From positions 45,842 to 109,841 of the forward strand of contig JADQAV010000065.1 of the NCBI GenBank assembly GCA_019775845.1: DNA of 64,000 bases. The letters run 5' to 3'. Within the stretch, counting starts at the first letter, position 1. The number at the start of each line of letters is the position of its first letter. The notes beneath the pieces are model-generated. The model did not search any database. It was not told the origin of the DNA and saw only the letters and a list, made by a program, of their open reading frames with translations. This DNA comes from Myrmaecium sp. VS I D KN 1 (Eukaryota > Ascomycota > Dothideomycetes > Valsariales > Valsariaceae). Positions 33,313 to 44,532 of the stretch are shown here, one piece after another. The position numbers were made by a program, and so were the translations under genes.

Positions 33313-34890
33313 TTACTGCTGCCCACCGCGCCGGTACTCACGCCTGGGAGATGCTGGGGGCAACGCGCGCTCGAATTCAGCTCGGTGCTGCGGGTACGTA
33401 GACCGTAGCGTTTCAGTATGAGATCCCGCTGCCGTTGTCGGCGAGCTCTGTGCGCCAAATCCCGAGGAACTCGGATGCGCTTGTCCTCCTCTTTCGTCTC
33501 CTCCTAGGCGTGATTGCTGGTGTTGCTGCTCGTGGATGCTGCTGCCGCTGCCGATCGCTTCCGCTGGTGCGCCAGTCTCTGCAATTCCGCTGCTTGAGAC
33601 GGTGCTCCGTCTGCTGGACGTCCGACCTGCTGTGTCATGTCCCCTGGATGACAGATCGCTGCGTGTTCGCGCATGTCCACGCCGGCTGCCTGCTGGGGTC
33701 GATGTTACGGAAGGGTGATGTGAAACTGACGGAGAGCTATGCTGAGGCGTCGATGATGGCGGCGGTGCAGCCTCATGCCCGCCCTGTGCTTTCCGCTTTT
33801 TCGGCGATCTCGTGTAATCTAGGAGTCAGGCGTGAGAGGCTGCGGGGGGAAACTGCGAGCTGCGTTGGGTGCGTGGTTTACCTGATGGCGTCGCCGGCGC
33901 GTGGGACTTCGACTCGGACTGGGTGGAAGGAGGTACCCAATGGTGAAAATAGATCGTCGAGGGCGACTGCGTCGTGTGCTCGGCCTGCTGCGCCTGGTGA
34001 ACGACCGACGGAGGTTGCGGGATGTGCATCTCGTTGGTGTTCAGCTTCGACAGCGTCGAGGACCGCGGGGCGGACGTCGGAGCCGACACCGTCGAGGCCC
34101 TTGCCCGGCCCGTCGGTGAAAGCTGAGCGGTGCCGAAGGTTGTCGCCGAAAATGCGCCGGGATGCGGCGGTGCTCCTGCAATCGGCTGCCCGGGGAGGAC
34201 GGGAGCGGACGGCAGGACGGTTTGTGATGGCTGAGGTGCGACTCCGTACACGCCCGACTGCGGCTGGCCGAGTAACCGTGTCTCACGCGGGGAGCCCTGG
34301 GCGGAAGCCATGGCCTGCGGTTGCTGCGAGGCTTGGGCTTGGGCGACGTACTGCTGCAACCACTCCAGGCTGACGTTGGTCAGATTTCCCCCGCCGATAC
34401 CCGCGAAGATGATCGGGACGAGGTGGGGAGGGACGCCGCCCTGCATCGACTCCCGCAGCATCGACTGCTCAATCTTGCGCTGCTCCAACTTCAACCCTTC
34501 CTGTCGTGTCCTCTCCTCCGCCTGCTTCCGTCTGTCCTCCTCCGCTTTGGCCTGGAGCCAATCCCGCATGGCGCTCTCCTGTCCCTGCCATGTCTGCGGG
34601 CGGGGTGGAAGGTCCATGAGCTGCGACAGCTGCGGCGGAGGCGGAGGCGGGGCCCTCTCGGGGTTGGGTAGGGTCATCGCCGAGGGCGGCGGAAGCCCGA
34701 TGCCGCGGTGCGGCGTGCTCATCTTCACAGGAGGTGAGCGGCTCACCGGCAACGGTCGGTCGTGGCCGTTGCTGGCCTTGGGAGACGGATATCTGGCACT
34801 CGGAGCAGACGGAGGCGGAGAGTAAGCATGGGTGATCTTAAAATCGCGAAGGAATTCAGATTTGGTCGGTTTCGGCAGCGTGAGCAACAT
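33313..34890 (-). CDS. Hypothetical Pro/Ser/Gln-rich protein with a conserved-looking helical core
   Basis: Exons 34890..33882 and 33818..33313 give 504 aa; the 63-nt intron has a gtaaac donor and joins phase-compatibly. I do not recognise the family. Visible parts: a Pro/Ser-rich head (residues 20-100), a highly charged helix of about 40 residues (WLQAKAEEDRRKQAEERTR) leading into a less polar block with GVPPHLVPIIFAGIGGGN and SLEWLQQYVAQAQ, then a disordered Pro/Gln/Ser tail carrying a basic SPKKRKA cluster that could be a nuclear localisation signal. The 34890 ATG is the first in frame; the open frame upstream of it has no ATG. The stop at 33315 is tentative because a gtgagt donor precedes it and could lead to a different C-terminus. 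The nucleus is a plausible location, by inference only. Confidence 0.65.
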
Positions 34891-36200
34891 GAAGAAGGGT
34901 AATGGTCCGGGACTCAAGCGTCGACATCGAATATGACTGGCTAGGAGTTTAATGTCCGCTGGCTCCCTCGGAGGGGCTGAGAGGGAGTGGGAGGGGGACG
35001 GGGAGGGGAGTCAAGCTACGCACTTCTAAGAAGAAAGAAGCTTTGCGGCCGCCGCCTCAAGCATGCGCGCCGTCCAGCGCTGAGACTTCGGAGGCGAAAA
35101 GCTGTCAGGTACTGTGGGCCAAGCCACAGGGTCACACGCCTGATGTAGGCGTGCTTAGGGGGATTGGGAGGGGGGTGTCGGTGGTGAGGCTGTGGCAAGG
35201 TGCGACAGAAAGCCGTCGACCAGGTTGAGCAGCAGCAGTGACCGCCAAAAGATTCCCGGGGCCAGACTCTCGCGTGGATGACGATCCACGGCTGGCGTTT
35301 CTTGTGTAAAGCGGAGCAGGGCTCGAAGGCTGCAAAAAGAAGGTCTCTGGTTGGTGAAGGCAAAAAGAAAAGGGAAAGGCAGGGTCCCGCTAGCAAGACG
35401 TTGTCACTCGATTCGACTCGATCGGACTGGCTCGCGGAAGGCGGGAAGGACCCGAGGCCGGATGCTAGGTTCTAGATGCCAGATGGCAGCTGCCAGATGC
35501 CCGCTGCCAGATGTCAGAGACGCACGGAGTCGAGAACGACGGACGAGAAAGGTAAAGTGTGAGCCGGCTCGGCGTGTGAGTGAGTAAGGATCGGTAAGGA
35601 TGTAGGTAAGAGGTCTGCTAGTTGTGCCGAAGGTATGTATATCTGCGAGGATGAACTGCGACAGCAGCAGAAGCAGCAGGCAGGTAGGCAGGCAGGCAGG
35701 TAAGTAAGTGAGTACAGACAACCCCGGAGCGAAAGCAGGTCTGAAGAGAACGACAAGGGCGGTGGAAGGACGACCGCAAGACTGGCACGGCCAGAAGATG
35801 AACACGGACTGGAAGAGAATGGAAGGGGAAGAAGGCAAAGGAGAGACAACGGAGAAATCCCAGGGAGAAGAGGACACGAGGAAGAAGAAGAAGGAGGGCG
35901 GAAAGTGGGCGGGCGTGGAGTAAAGTAGGTGAGATGTCCAGGGACAGAGAAAGTGTGAGAGAGTGATGAGAGAGAGCAAAGACAGCACGGGCAGGGCCAG
36001 GTAAGGCAGGCATGGCAAGGCAGGCATGGTAAGGCCAGGCCAGGCAAGGCAAGGCAAGGCAAGCTCCCCGAGCTCCCACGCAGTTCGTCTCCATCCATCC
36101 ATCCATCCATCATCATCATCTCGTTGCTCCACAGTCCGCTGAGTAAATGAACTAGTCATAGTAGTCTATACGGTAACTATGTCAACTCCTTCCACCTAAC
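34891..36200. other. Upstream region of the Pro/Ser-rich gene, repeat-rich
   Basis: This is the promoter and possible long 5' leader of the gene starting at 34890. It is pyrimidine-rich on the coding (minus) strand and contains GGCA/GTAA tetranucleotide repeats (35681-35712), an AAGGC-type repeat (36003-36064) and a CCAT repeat (36091-36110). The minus-strand frames of 160-250 codons here are Leu/Ser/Pro-rich products of this skew and are not accepted as genes. Confidence 0.5.
36003..36064. repeat. Degenerate GGCAA/GGCCA pentanucleotide tandem repeat
   Basis: About 60 bp of imperfect copies of aaggc, ccagg and gcatgg units, followed 26 bp later by five CCAT units (36091-36110). It is a simple tandem array in the upstream region of the Pro/Ser-rich gene. 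Confidence 0.7.
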
Positions 36201-39200
36201 CTACCTATCCAAACCCCCATCCCATCAAATAACGACCTTACAATTGTTACTTAACTTTCCGTACCTCGATCCGCGCCGCTTCTCTGACGTTTCCCGGTCG
36301 GCGCCCCCGCCCATCCATCTTCCACCCGCACTGTTTAGGCAAGGTCAGGCAGGTAAGCGACGACCTGAGGCAAGGCCCGCCGTGGGCCCCGTGGGTCCCT
36401 CGTCCAGCCCCGGTTCCGGGGGCAGAGGGAGGAGCTGGAGGGGAGAAGAGGGGGTGAGTGGGTGGGTGGGTGGGTGATTGCTGTGGCGGCCCCGACCAGA
36501 TCCCAGGAGAGCTTTTTTTCCCCTTCGCGCAGGGACACCCCCCACCCCAAAGAGCAGAACATCATTGCCCCTTGTCCACACTGGAACAAGGCCCCGTGGC
36601 AGAGGAAGCTTGCCTTGATGAGGACCACATCTCACACCTCACGATCAATAGACGTGAGCAAACAACGGAGGAAAGATGGAAGACGATGACACATCCTTCC
36701 ACTCTCACCTCCGTCCTACTCCGGCGCAAACATCCACCTCACCTAGAAAAGTACATAGAACTACGCAGCACCTCAAGTCAGCAGCCTCGTCAACACTGCA
36801 CATGCATCAGAGGTGTCCCAATGATGGTCAGCCCAAGCGAGACGAGAGCTCTCACTCGCCTTCCTCTTTCTCGGAGCTCATTCACCCATCACTTACATAC
36901 CCTCTAACATATAGAACTCCTCTTCGCTTTCGCTGACGGGAGGCTTTCAACCCCCCTGTTCAGGCCAATCATGAAGCTATCCCAAAGCTGTTAAAATGCG
37001 TCTCTAGCAAGATGTGCATATGATCAACGCTAACCACCGGCTGCGCCAGGAGACTGTGTTCACTCAAACATCCAACGAACAGACTAGCAAGCGGCTCATG
37101 CCTCACCTTTCCACGCGAGATGAGAGAGAATCAAACCAATCCAGGAACGTGGTGAAGCAGGACCAGGACGAGGACCGGGTTTTCCATCCGCGACGCGAGG
37201 GAAGAGGGGGGGGGGGAGGGAGGATGGGTTAGGGCCAAAGCCAACGTGCGGGAGGAAGCGAGGTGGGGTGGTGATGGTGCTGCTGGTGGTGGTGTGCTGC
37301 ATGTAAGGTCCGTCCGGACTGGAATCAGGAACTACGGTGCTTAGTGTGTGTAGGTCTAAAGGAACTGAGGAAGAAAACAAGAGAGAAGGAAAGAAAAGAA
37401 AGAGAGCAGAGGTCACGCACGGTACGCCATCGCATCACGGCCTTCCATCCCTACAATAGGTTTCCACGTTGGCCTCGAGGAAGAAAGTGAGTATGGCATT
37501 GTACGGAGTACAAACAAGCTCTGGGACACGGGAGCTCCGGCGTACCTAGCTAGGTACCGGTAGGTTCGCACATGGCCGTTTCCCTTAGGTTGTCCCCCCT
37601 TCGCTCTCCGATCCACACCGAGGATGGGGAAACAGCGGAAAGGAAGAGTAGGGAAATGAAGGGTCGTGCCAGCTGTTAGAGCCCGGCGCCTAAACTGTGG
37701 TCGACCAGATTGAGTGAGCACTACTACTCCAAACACCTACAATACAGCACTACTGTATGTATGTAGCGACGGCAAGCCCGCAGGAACAATGAAGGTTCTC
37801 TGCAGTTGTATGTGCCGAGATTTGTGCGGGTCGGGTTGATTGAGATTCAACGCAGCTGTTACACGTTGGGGGTTGGATGGGAAACCGTCCCGAAAGACGT
37901 CGAGATAGGAAGCGGGCTTCCGGTCCGGTGCGTGGCTTCCCACATAGTTGAAACGCGCGTGGCAGCGGTCGTAGCGCTCGCTCCCCGAATGGAGAAGAGT
38001 CCGCTCATTTTCTCATGAGTGACTGACTTAGAGAATGGAATGCAGTGTTCGGATTCGGAAATATGTATGTGACCCATACCCCTCCGCAAGCCCTCCTCGG
38101 GATTGCTTGTCGGTAGTCGCAATGATCTTGACCTCACGGGGCAGTATCTGGCTGAATTAATGTATTTGGCGCAGTTTACGCGTGTACGTCGAGCCGGGTC
38201 CGAGTCAAGCTCGCATCCCTTTTTGGTGATGCTGTTGAACGGTAGCCTTGTGCAGATCGGTTGGACAGCTTCATTGACCCCTCGAGCCAGACCATGCTGA
38301 AGGGTCGTGTTACCAGGTCAGCCTATTCTCACGGTTCAGTCAGGCAGACCGGCGAATGATCAACATGGGCAAAGCGCACGAGGAGGAATGCCATTGACGA
38401 AGAGCACCCGGTATCATCTGTCACTCATGGCAAGTTCACTCGTTCGGCCGAAAGAGAAGTAAGGTACGGTGGCTTTTCACTTCAGGGGCGAGTCCGCGCG
38501 AATTGGACATGTGTCAAGCTCGTGTCAGTCACGTTCGGCGAATCGTAGTAAGTAATGTGGGAATCCCGCGGTGGATGGAAAGACGCATTCATCTCGTTGC
38601 TTGTAACCACCGGGCCCAAGCCCAGAAAGAGGGACGAAAGCGCCGTCCTCGCCTCGCCCACACACGAACGCAACGCATGCAGTCTCGACTTCCGCAAACG
38701 GCGCCAGTGGACGGACCGTCGCGGCCAAAACAGGCGCGCGAGGAGGGGGAGACAGGGAGACAGGGGAGCATGGGCGTGCGGTGTGGGCCGTCAACCTGGG
38801 TTCGTCGTTGCGCAATCCGACAGCCAGGCTCCGGAGAGAGGGATCGCCGGGGCGATGGAGCAACGCAGGACCAGGAAAACCCCCGGCCAGGCACAGGTAC
38901 CAGGCAGTCTGAGCGAGACGGAAAAATTTCCGTTCGGCGCCTCCCCTTGGGCAATCCCGTCGCAGGCGCCATGCCGGTTTCGTGGTCGCGGCTGCGATTT
39001 ACCTGAAACCCGTGGCGCCTCCGGCTCAGGCGCCGGCCAGTGCTTCTTTTCCACTCTGGGTGCCCGCAAAATCCACATCCCACGAGATGTGTGACCGCGC
39101 TTCCCCTTCAATTACCTCATCCCAAAGCGTCGGGGCGGCCGAGTGCATCGGGTGTGGAAGAGCTGAGAGGAGAAGCTTGTTGACGATTGTTGGCGGGCCA

Positions 39201-40600
39201 AAGTTGACGCCGTCACGCCCTCTCAAACAGCTTGCACGCAGCCGAGGGGTACGGTGGAGATGAGGAACGGCTGGTTGTTTTGGGGGATCAGTTGAAGCTG
39301 TTTAAGGGTAGGAGAGAGAGAGCTTTCCTCCCCGGCGCACGACAACGCCGGTGTGGCTGGAAATTAGAGTAGACGACGACCGTTGACCCACCGCTTGTCC
39401 GCATCCGCGCGCAAACGCATCGCTGAAACCAGCCCAGGGCCGCCCTCGGCCCGCATCGCATCAACCTCGAGTCGAGGAACAGAAAAATGGCGGTGGAGAA
39501 GCGAGTGAGCTCTGGCGGTGAGGCACGGCAACCGGAGATGGGCAAGCACGGTGAAAGTGAGGGTGAGGCGGCCAGATGACAAAAAAGGACCATCACCGTC
39601 CTTCAAATTACCGTGCCGCCTCCCCCTCGCCAGCGACTCGTCACAGTCCGTTCGTGATACTGCTGCTGTTGGTCTTGCTCTCGCCCTTCCACGGCCACGG
39701 TGCTGGTTCGACCGTCCACGGCCGCACAAGTATGTAAAGGTCATTCCATGGAGTGAAAGCTGTTAAGAGGTGGATAGCTTCCGATGCATGCCCACCGATC
39801 GTCAGATGCCAAGGGGGATCCCCGCCTCGAAGTGGTAGGGCACAATCGTGCTGGGGGCAGGCGAACGCAGCCGATTGGGGAAAGAAGGTGCACGACGTGA
39901 GGTGTGCATGCGAAAGGCCCTGGCGAGAACAAATCTCTCTCACCAAGGCCCGGGGTCCGGTTTCGCCAGGCCCTCCGCGGACAGGAACGGCTCTGGACAC
40001 GACGAATGACGGTTGCAAGCTCCCGACATAAGGTACTCGGGGGGAGGAAGAAGGGGTGAAGCTTGTAAAGAGAGAGGGAGGGAGGAAGGTTGTTGATCGG
40101 TGGAGTCAGTAGTTATATGCTCCGTACTCTCCTCAAGGCCACGCCCATCGTGGTTTCCTTCCATAGCTACACTGTCCACCACTACTTAGGTAGGTAGGTA
40201 CTACGTAAGTATATACGGTAGGTTCCATGAGGACACATTTTCTGCTCCCAGAGAAGAAGGACTGGGCCGAAGAAGCAGTGAGCGAAAATACAAGAAATCA
40301 GGAAATCAATAAAAACGAATCGAGAAATTAAAAAAATTGAGGAGGCACATATTCGTATATACTACTGTACAGTATTTAACTATATATAAACGTGACACCA
40401 ACGATCAACTACCAAAATCCCTCCCAATCCTAATTCCCATCCTCATCCCCCAGCTCTCCCTGTGTAAACCATCAAGCTCGACATCGACGTCGAAATCGAA
40501 AACCGTCCATCCATCCATCCATCGATCCATCCAACCCTACATACCTTTCAGCACACATCATCCCTCCCCCTCCCCCTTCTCCCCACTAAATCCGAACAAA
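36201..40600. other. Gene-poor stretch
   Basis: About 4.4 kb with no gene that I can support. Frames up to about 180 codons exist (for example 38503-39111 in three overlapping frames) but are Arg/Gly/Ser-rich, contradict each other and lack domains and splice structure. A run of ten G lies near 37207-37216. The stretch may hold regulatory sequence, an untranslated RNA or simply long intergenic DNA. Confidence 0.45.
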
Positions 40601-40975
40601 CCAAGAAAACGAAGAGCGTTCGTGGTATTACATATCAAATTAAGTTTCTAAGGCGCTCCACACAGCGCGGAGTCAGACATATCTATCTATCTATGTATCT
40701 CTATATATACAATAGCAGTAGTAAGTAGTAGTGGTAGTAGCGGGGTGTCGGGGGTATGGTATCTCGATTTCGACGACAGATGAGGAAAGCAAGGAAAGGA
40801 AGCAAAGGAAGAAACCACACACATGAGAGAACGAACCAAAGAAACTAGGTAACGGGACAGGCGAACAAGGAAGGAAGGAAAAGAGGTCCGTTATACAAAT
40901 TAGCCTCCTCCCGTACACACACATAGAGAGAGAGAAAAGAGAGAGAGAGAGAGGGAGGGATCGCGCAGAGCGACT

Positions 40976-41017
<42 letters not shown>

Positions 41018-41315
41018 AAAAGGAAAGAAGCAAAGAAGAAGCAAGCCTGATACGTAAACCGCCCGGAATCGAAAAAAAAGGGGGAGGGCGGGCATTGAGC
41101 AACGTACGAGAGTTTGGGGGCGGCGGGGAAAGAAGACCGCATAGGAGAGGAGAAAAGAGAAAACAGCAAGTAAGAAGGGAGACATAACTCTCTCGCCCAC
41201 TTCAGAGAAAAGTAGAGAAAAGAGAGAAAAAAGGAGGAAGCAGGCCCCGACAGCCGCAGCCGCAGTCGAACAACCAACGAGGGGGAAAAAGGCACAACCA
41301 TCAAGGTGGTGAAAA
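40601..41315. other. 3' flank of the TBC gene with microsatellites
   Basis: The 715 nt after the TBC-domain stop codon are purine-rich on the plus strand (pyrimidine-rich in the transcript) and contain the AC and AG repeats. The minus-strand frame at 40691-41368 is a Phe/Leu/Cys/Val product of these repeats and is not a gene. Confidence 0.5.
40977..41012. repeat. AC dinucleotide microsatellite (18 units)
   Basis: 36 bp of perfect AC repeats followed by an A run, with an AG-rich stretch just upstream (40925-40952). It lies about 300 nt beyond the TBC gene stop and is a likely polymorphic marker. Confidence 0.9.
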
Positions 41316-44300
41316 TCACCGAACCCCCCTTCCCCGTCGCCGCCGCCTCCGCCACTCCACCCACGCAACCCGCATCAGCAGATCCTCATCGCGCACCGGG
41401 ATCCAAGAGGTGAGCACCTTCATCGCGTTCTCAAAGTCGCCTTCCAGCAGCACCTCGCTCGTCGCGTCCACCAGCGCCTTCGCCGCCGCGTGCAGCACGC
41501 TCAGATCCGCCTTGGCGCCGTGGAGCCCATCGGCGTCGGCGTCGGTGTCAGCCTCCGCGTCGGCCTCCGCGTCCACTACTGGGCTCGCGCCCGGGCCCGG
41601 GTCTGAGACGCTTCGGTCTGGGTCTGGGGAGGAGGGGGTGGTGCTGTGGCGGCGAAGGCGGAGGTGGTGGTGATGGTGATGGGCGCTGCTAGGGTTGGGG
41701 GAGGAGGGTGTGGTTGCTGCGGTCGTGGAGGAAGGAGAAGAGGAGTTGTTGGAGGGAATGTCGGGCGGATCGCCGAGCAGCATGAACACATCCCACACCC
41801 GGAGCTGGGCGGGGAAGGGGATGGAGTAGTTGAAGAGGGTGAGGTACCAGCGCGTGCCGTAGGCCGTCGGCGTGATGCCGAGCTCCTCCTGTGGAAAAGG
41901 GGGGGTCATGTGTTAGCAAGAGGAAGAAAAAATATGAGGAACATCGAAAGAAAAGAAAAGAATAACGTACCAGCTTCCTACCCACCTCCCCATCCGCCCC
42001 CGACCCACTACCAGTCCCCTTCAACCAATCCCGCTCAAACTCCTCCAAGCCCTCCATCAACCCACCAAAGCCCTTGGAATACAGCCGCTCCAAGCCCCGA
42101 AGCTGCCACAAGCGAACAAGCATGACGAACGCGCGCTCCTCATCGTAGTATCCAAGCAGCGTCGCCGCCAACGCCGCCATACCCTGCACATAGCCCGTCT
42201 CCGGGAAATACAAGCTCATCGCATGCAGGACGCGAAACAGCAGACGCTGGCCGCCCCGGTAGCGCTTGCGAAAGAGGACGTGCCCGCCCACCGTCCGGGG
42301 CACGTCGACGTCGATCTGGACGTCGTCCTTGCTGGGCCGGGCCTGCAGCTCCCGGTACCGCGCCGCCAGCCGCTCGTCGCTCACGTACGCCGGCTGGCCC
42401 GGCCGCCCCCCGCGCTTCCGCGCGCTCGCGCTCAGGAACGCGTGCCACGCCACCCCGCGCCACCGGTCTGGGATCCCCTTCCACGTCCGGCTCACCAGCT
42501 TCGGGTCCGCCGTGTCGAAGTCGAATTCCATCCCCGCGCCCTTCCCCAGCTGCCCGCCCGCGCTCGTCGCCAGCTTCGCCATCGCCGCCCACTTGGCCTC
42601 CCGTCGCCGCTCCCGCCGTCGTCGCTTCTCCTCTTCGCGGATCCCCGCCAAGCTGCCGCGCCGCTGCCGCTCGACTTCCTCCAACCCCGGCGGCAGCGTC
42701 AACATGTCCGCGGCCTCCTCCACGATCCGTCGGTCGCGGTTGTGCGGCAGCCGGTTCGCAGCCGCACGCAAGGCTCGTCCAGAGCGGGCGACACTACTCG
42801 TCGTCCTCGTACTCCGGTAGCTGTATATACTTGGCTGCGGCTTGATACTTCTGGGGCTGCCAGGCCGGTTGCGACTGCTCACCGCCCGCCGCAAGACGCT
42901 AGGCTTACGGCGCGGTGTCTCGGAGACCAGTTGTAGCGCGGTGCTGACGCGCTGCAAGCCTCCAGGCCCGGACCCACCCGCTCCCGTCGGTGGCGGGGAC
43001 GTGGGAGGGGAGAGGGGCCCGGAGGGAGCTTTCTTGTGGACGATGAAGCCGTAGCGGTCAACTTCTTCCGGGGAGATGTCTTCCCAATCCTCCAAACCTC
43101 CGGCAGGACCGTGGTCCTTGGGCGGGACGGTCGCGGTGCTGGGACGGCGGGAGCCCAAAGTGGACAGGGATGGCGCGCGCGCCAGAGAGCGAGTCGAAGC
43201 GCGGCGGCCAGGTGCACGGTTGCCGCCGTGCGGAGTGAGGTGGGATGGGCAGGTCGAGGTCGGAGATGACGGATGGTCGTGCGAATCGTCCGATGACCAG
43301 CCGGAGTACTCGTCTTCCAGGTCTTCCGGGGTAATCCAGTCCGCGGCGCACTCATCGCCATACTCATACATGGAGCGGACCTTGAGGGAGAGCAGAGTTT
43401 CATCGGCGGAAAGGACGCGACTGCCCTGATGTGCACCGGAGCGGGGAAGAGGACCGTTGCGGGTTCGAACCTTGGTGGGCGAGAGATGGTCCGAGGTTGT
43501 TGGAGAGATAGGTGGCGGCGGAGACAGCATCTCGTTGGATTGGGGTGAAGATATCTTCTGTGGCGGAGAAGAAGGTAGCGCGGTTTCCGGAAGTTGAGCT
43601 TGGCCTTGCGTAGTCTCGTGCGGCTGCTGTCCCTGCGCGGTCCCTTGCTCCTGAAGCGTTTCCGTCTGTGTTTCGCCAGAAGGAGCGGCTGCTATCGTAC
43701 TCTCAGCGCGGGCATCCTCCCGCTCACCAATTCCCTTCAACTCCTTCATCATTCGTTCCTGCTCACCCTCATCCTCTTCCTTGTGTGAGCCCATCGACAT
43801 GATGCTGCCGTTAATCTTGCTCTTCCTCTTCGCATTTCGCACCCTCTTTCCTCCCATCAGCAGACTGCCTCTATTGCTGAACTCCAGCTTTCCCTGACCG
43901 AACTCCAACTCCTCAATGCCTCCGGTGGGGATGTCCATGTTCAGTCCAACAAAGTTACCTCGACCCGCGTGTGCCATCCCTTCCTCATCCCCATGCACCA
44001 CAATCTTGGGCAGGTCCGACAGACTGGGCGTCTTTTTCAGACTGCCCGCATTGGATCCTGCTCTCGTTCTCGCCGCTCCGCTCGACACCACCTCAGCCAC
44101 GGCTTGGTTTCCTCCCGATGATGAACCGCTGTGACGGGCCGACTCATCCAGCTGACCCTTGCCTTTGAGCGCGCTGGCTCGAGGCCCGGGGCTGGTGCGT
44201 GGTCTCACCGTGCCATCCCCCGTGTTGCGAAAGAACCACGAGCGCGGGCCAAACTTGGGCGGACTCGAGGGGATCGGAGGGACAGGGGGTGGCTTGGCCA

Positions 44301-44532
44301 CCGTTGCTGTCGACATCGGACTCGACGCGGTCTGGGACGTCGTCAAGGATGAAGGGCGCGAGGTCACCGCTGGGTTCTGCGACGAAGATGGAGGAGGCGA
44401 CGGCCGTGGAGGAGCCGCTCGAGTAGGTGAGGGCTGCTTGGCAATGCCGGCAGGGCTCGAGACGGTGTGGGAGGATGAGGAGGGCGCGCGGGTGGCTTCG
44501 GCGCCGGCGTGGGACGAGGGTGGGTTGCTCAT
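41316..44532 (-). CDS. TBC-domain Rab GTPase-activating protein
   Basis: Two exons (44532..41971 and 41888..41316) encode 1044 aa. The first 640 residues are mostly disordered (Pro/Ser/Thr-rich, with WFFRNTGDGTVRPR and the acidic GLEDWEDISPEEVDRYGF). The TBC domain begins near residue 675: VSRTWKGIPDRWRGVAWH, then IDVDVPRT with the arginine finger and YVQGM with the glutamine finger, both required for the dual-finger mechanism on Rab GTPases. The second exon completes the domain (EELGITPTAYGTRWYLTLF and LRVWDVFMLLGDPP). It then carries a long low-complexity insertion with a six-His run and an Asp/Ala/Glu repeat before a C-terminal helix and an Arg-rich end. The target Rab cannot be read from sequence. 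Confidence 0.9.

Noticed and set aside
35404-36159. Minus-strand frames of 160-250 codons rich in Leu/Ser/Pro/Cys
   Set aside because: Three overlapping phases show the same composition, driven by tetra- and pentanucleotide repeats. Not a gene.
40691-41368. 225-codon hydrophobic minus-strand frame with a Cys-Val repeat
   Set aside because: The Cys-Val repeat is the translation of the AC microsatellite. The frame lies in the 3' flank of the TBC gene.
42223-42936. 237-codon plus-strand frame
   Set aside because: Antisense to the TBC-domain exon, which has clear catalytic motifs.
43455-43470. B-box-like GGTTCGAACC resembling a tRNA T-arm
   Set aside because: It sits inside the TBC coding exon, and no matching acceptor, D or anticodon arms surround it.
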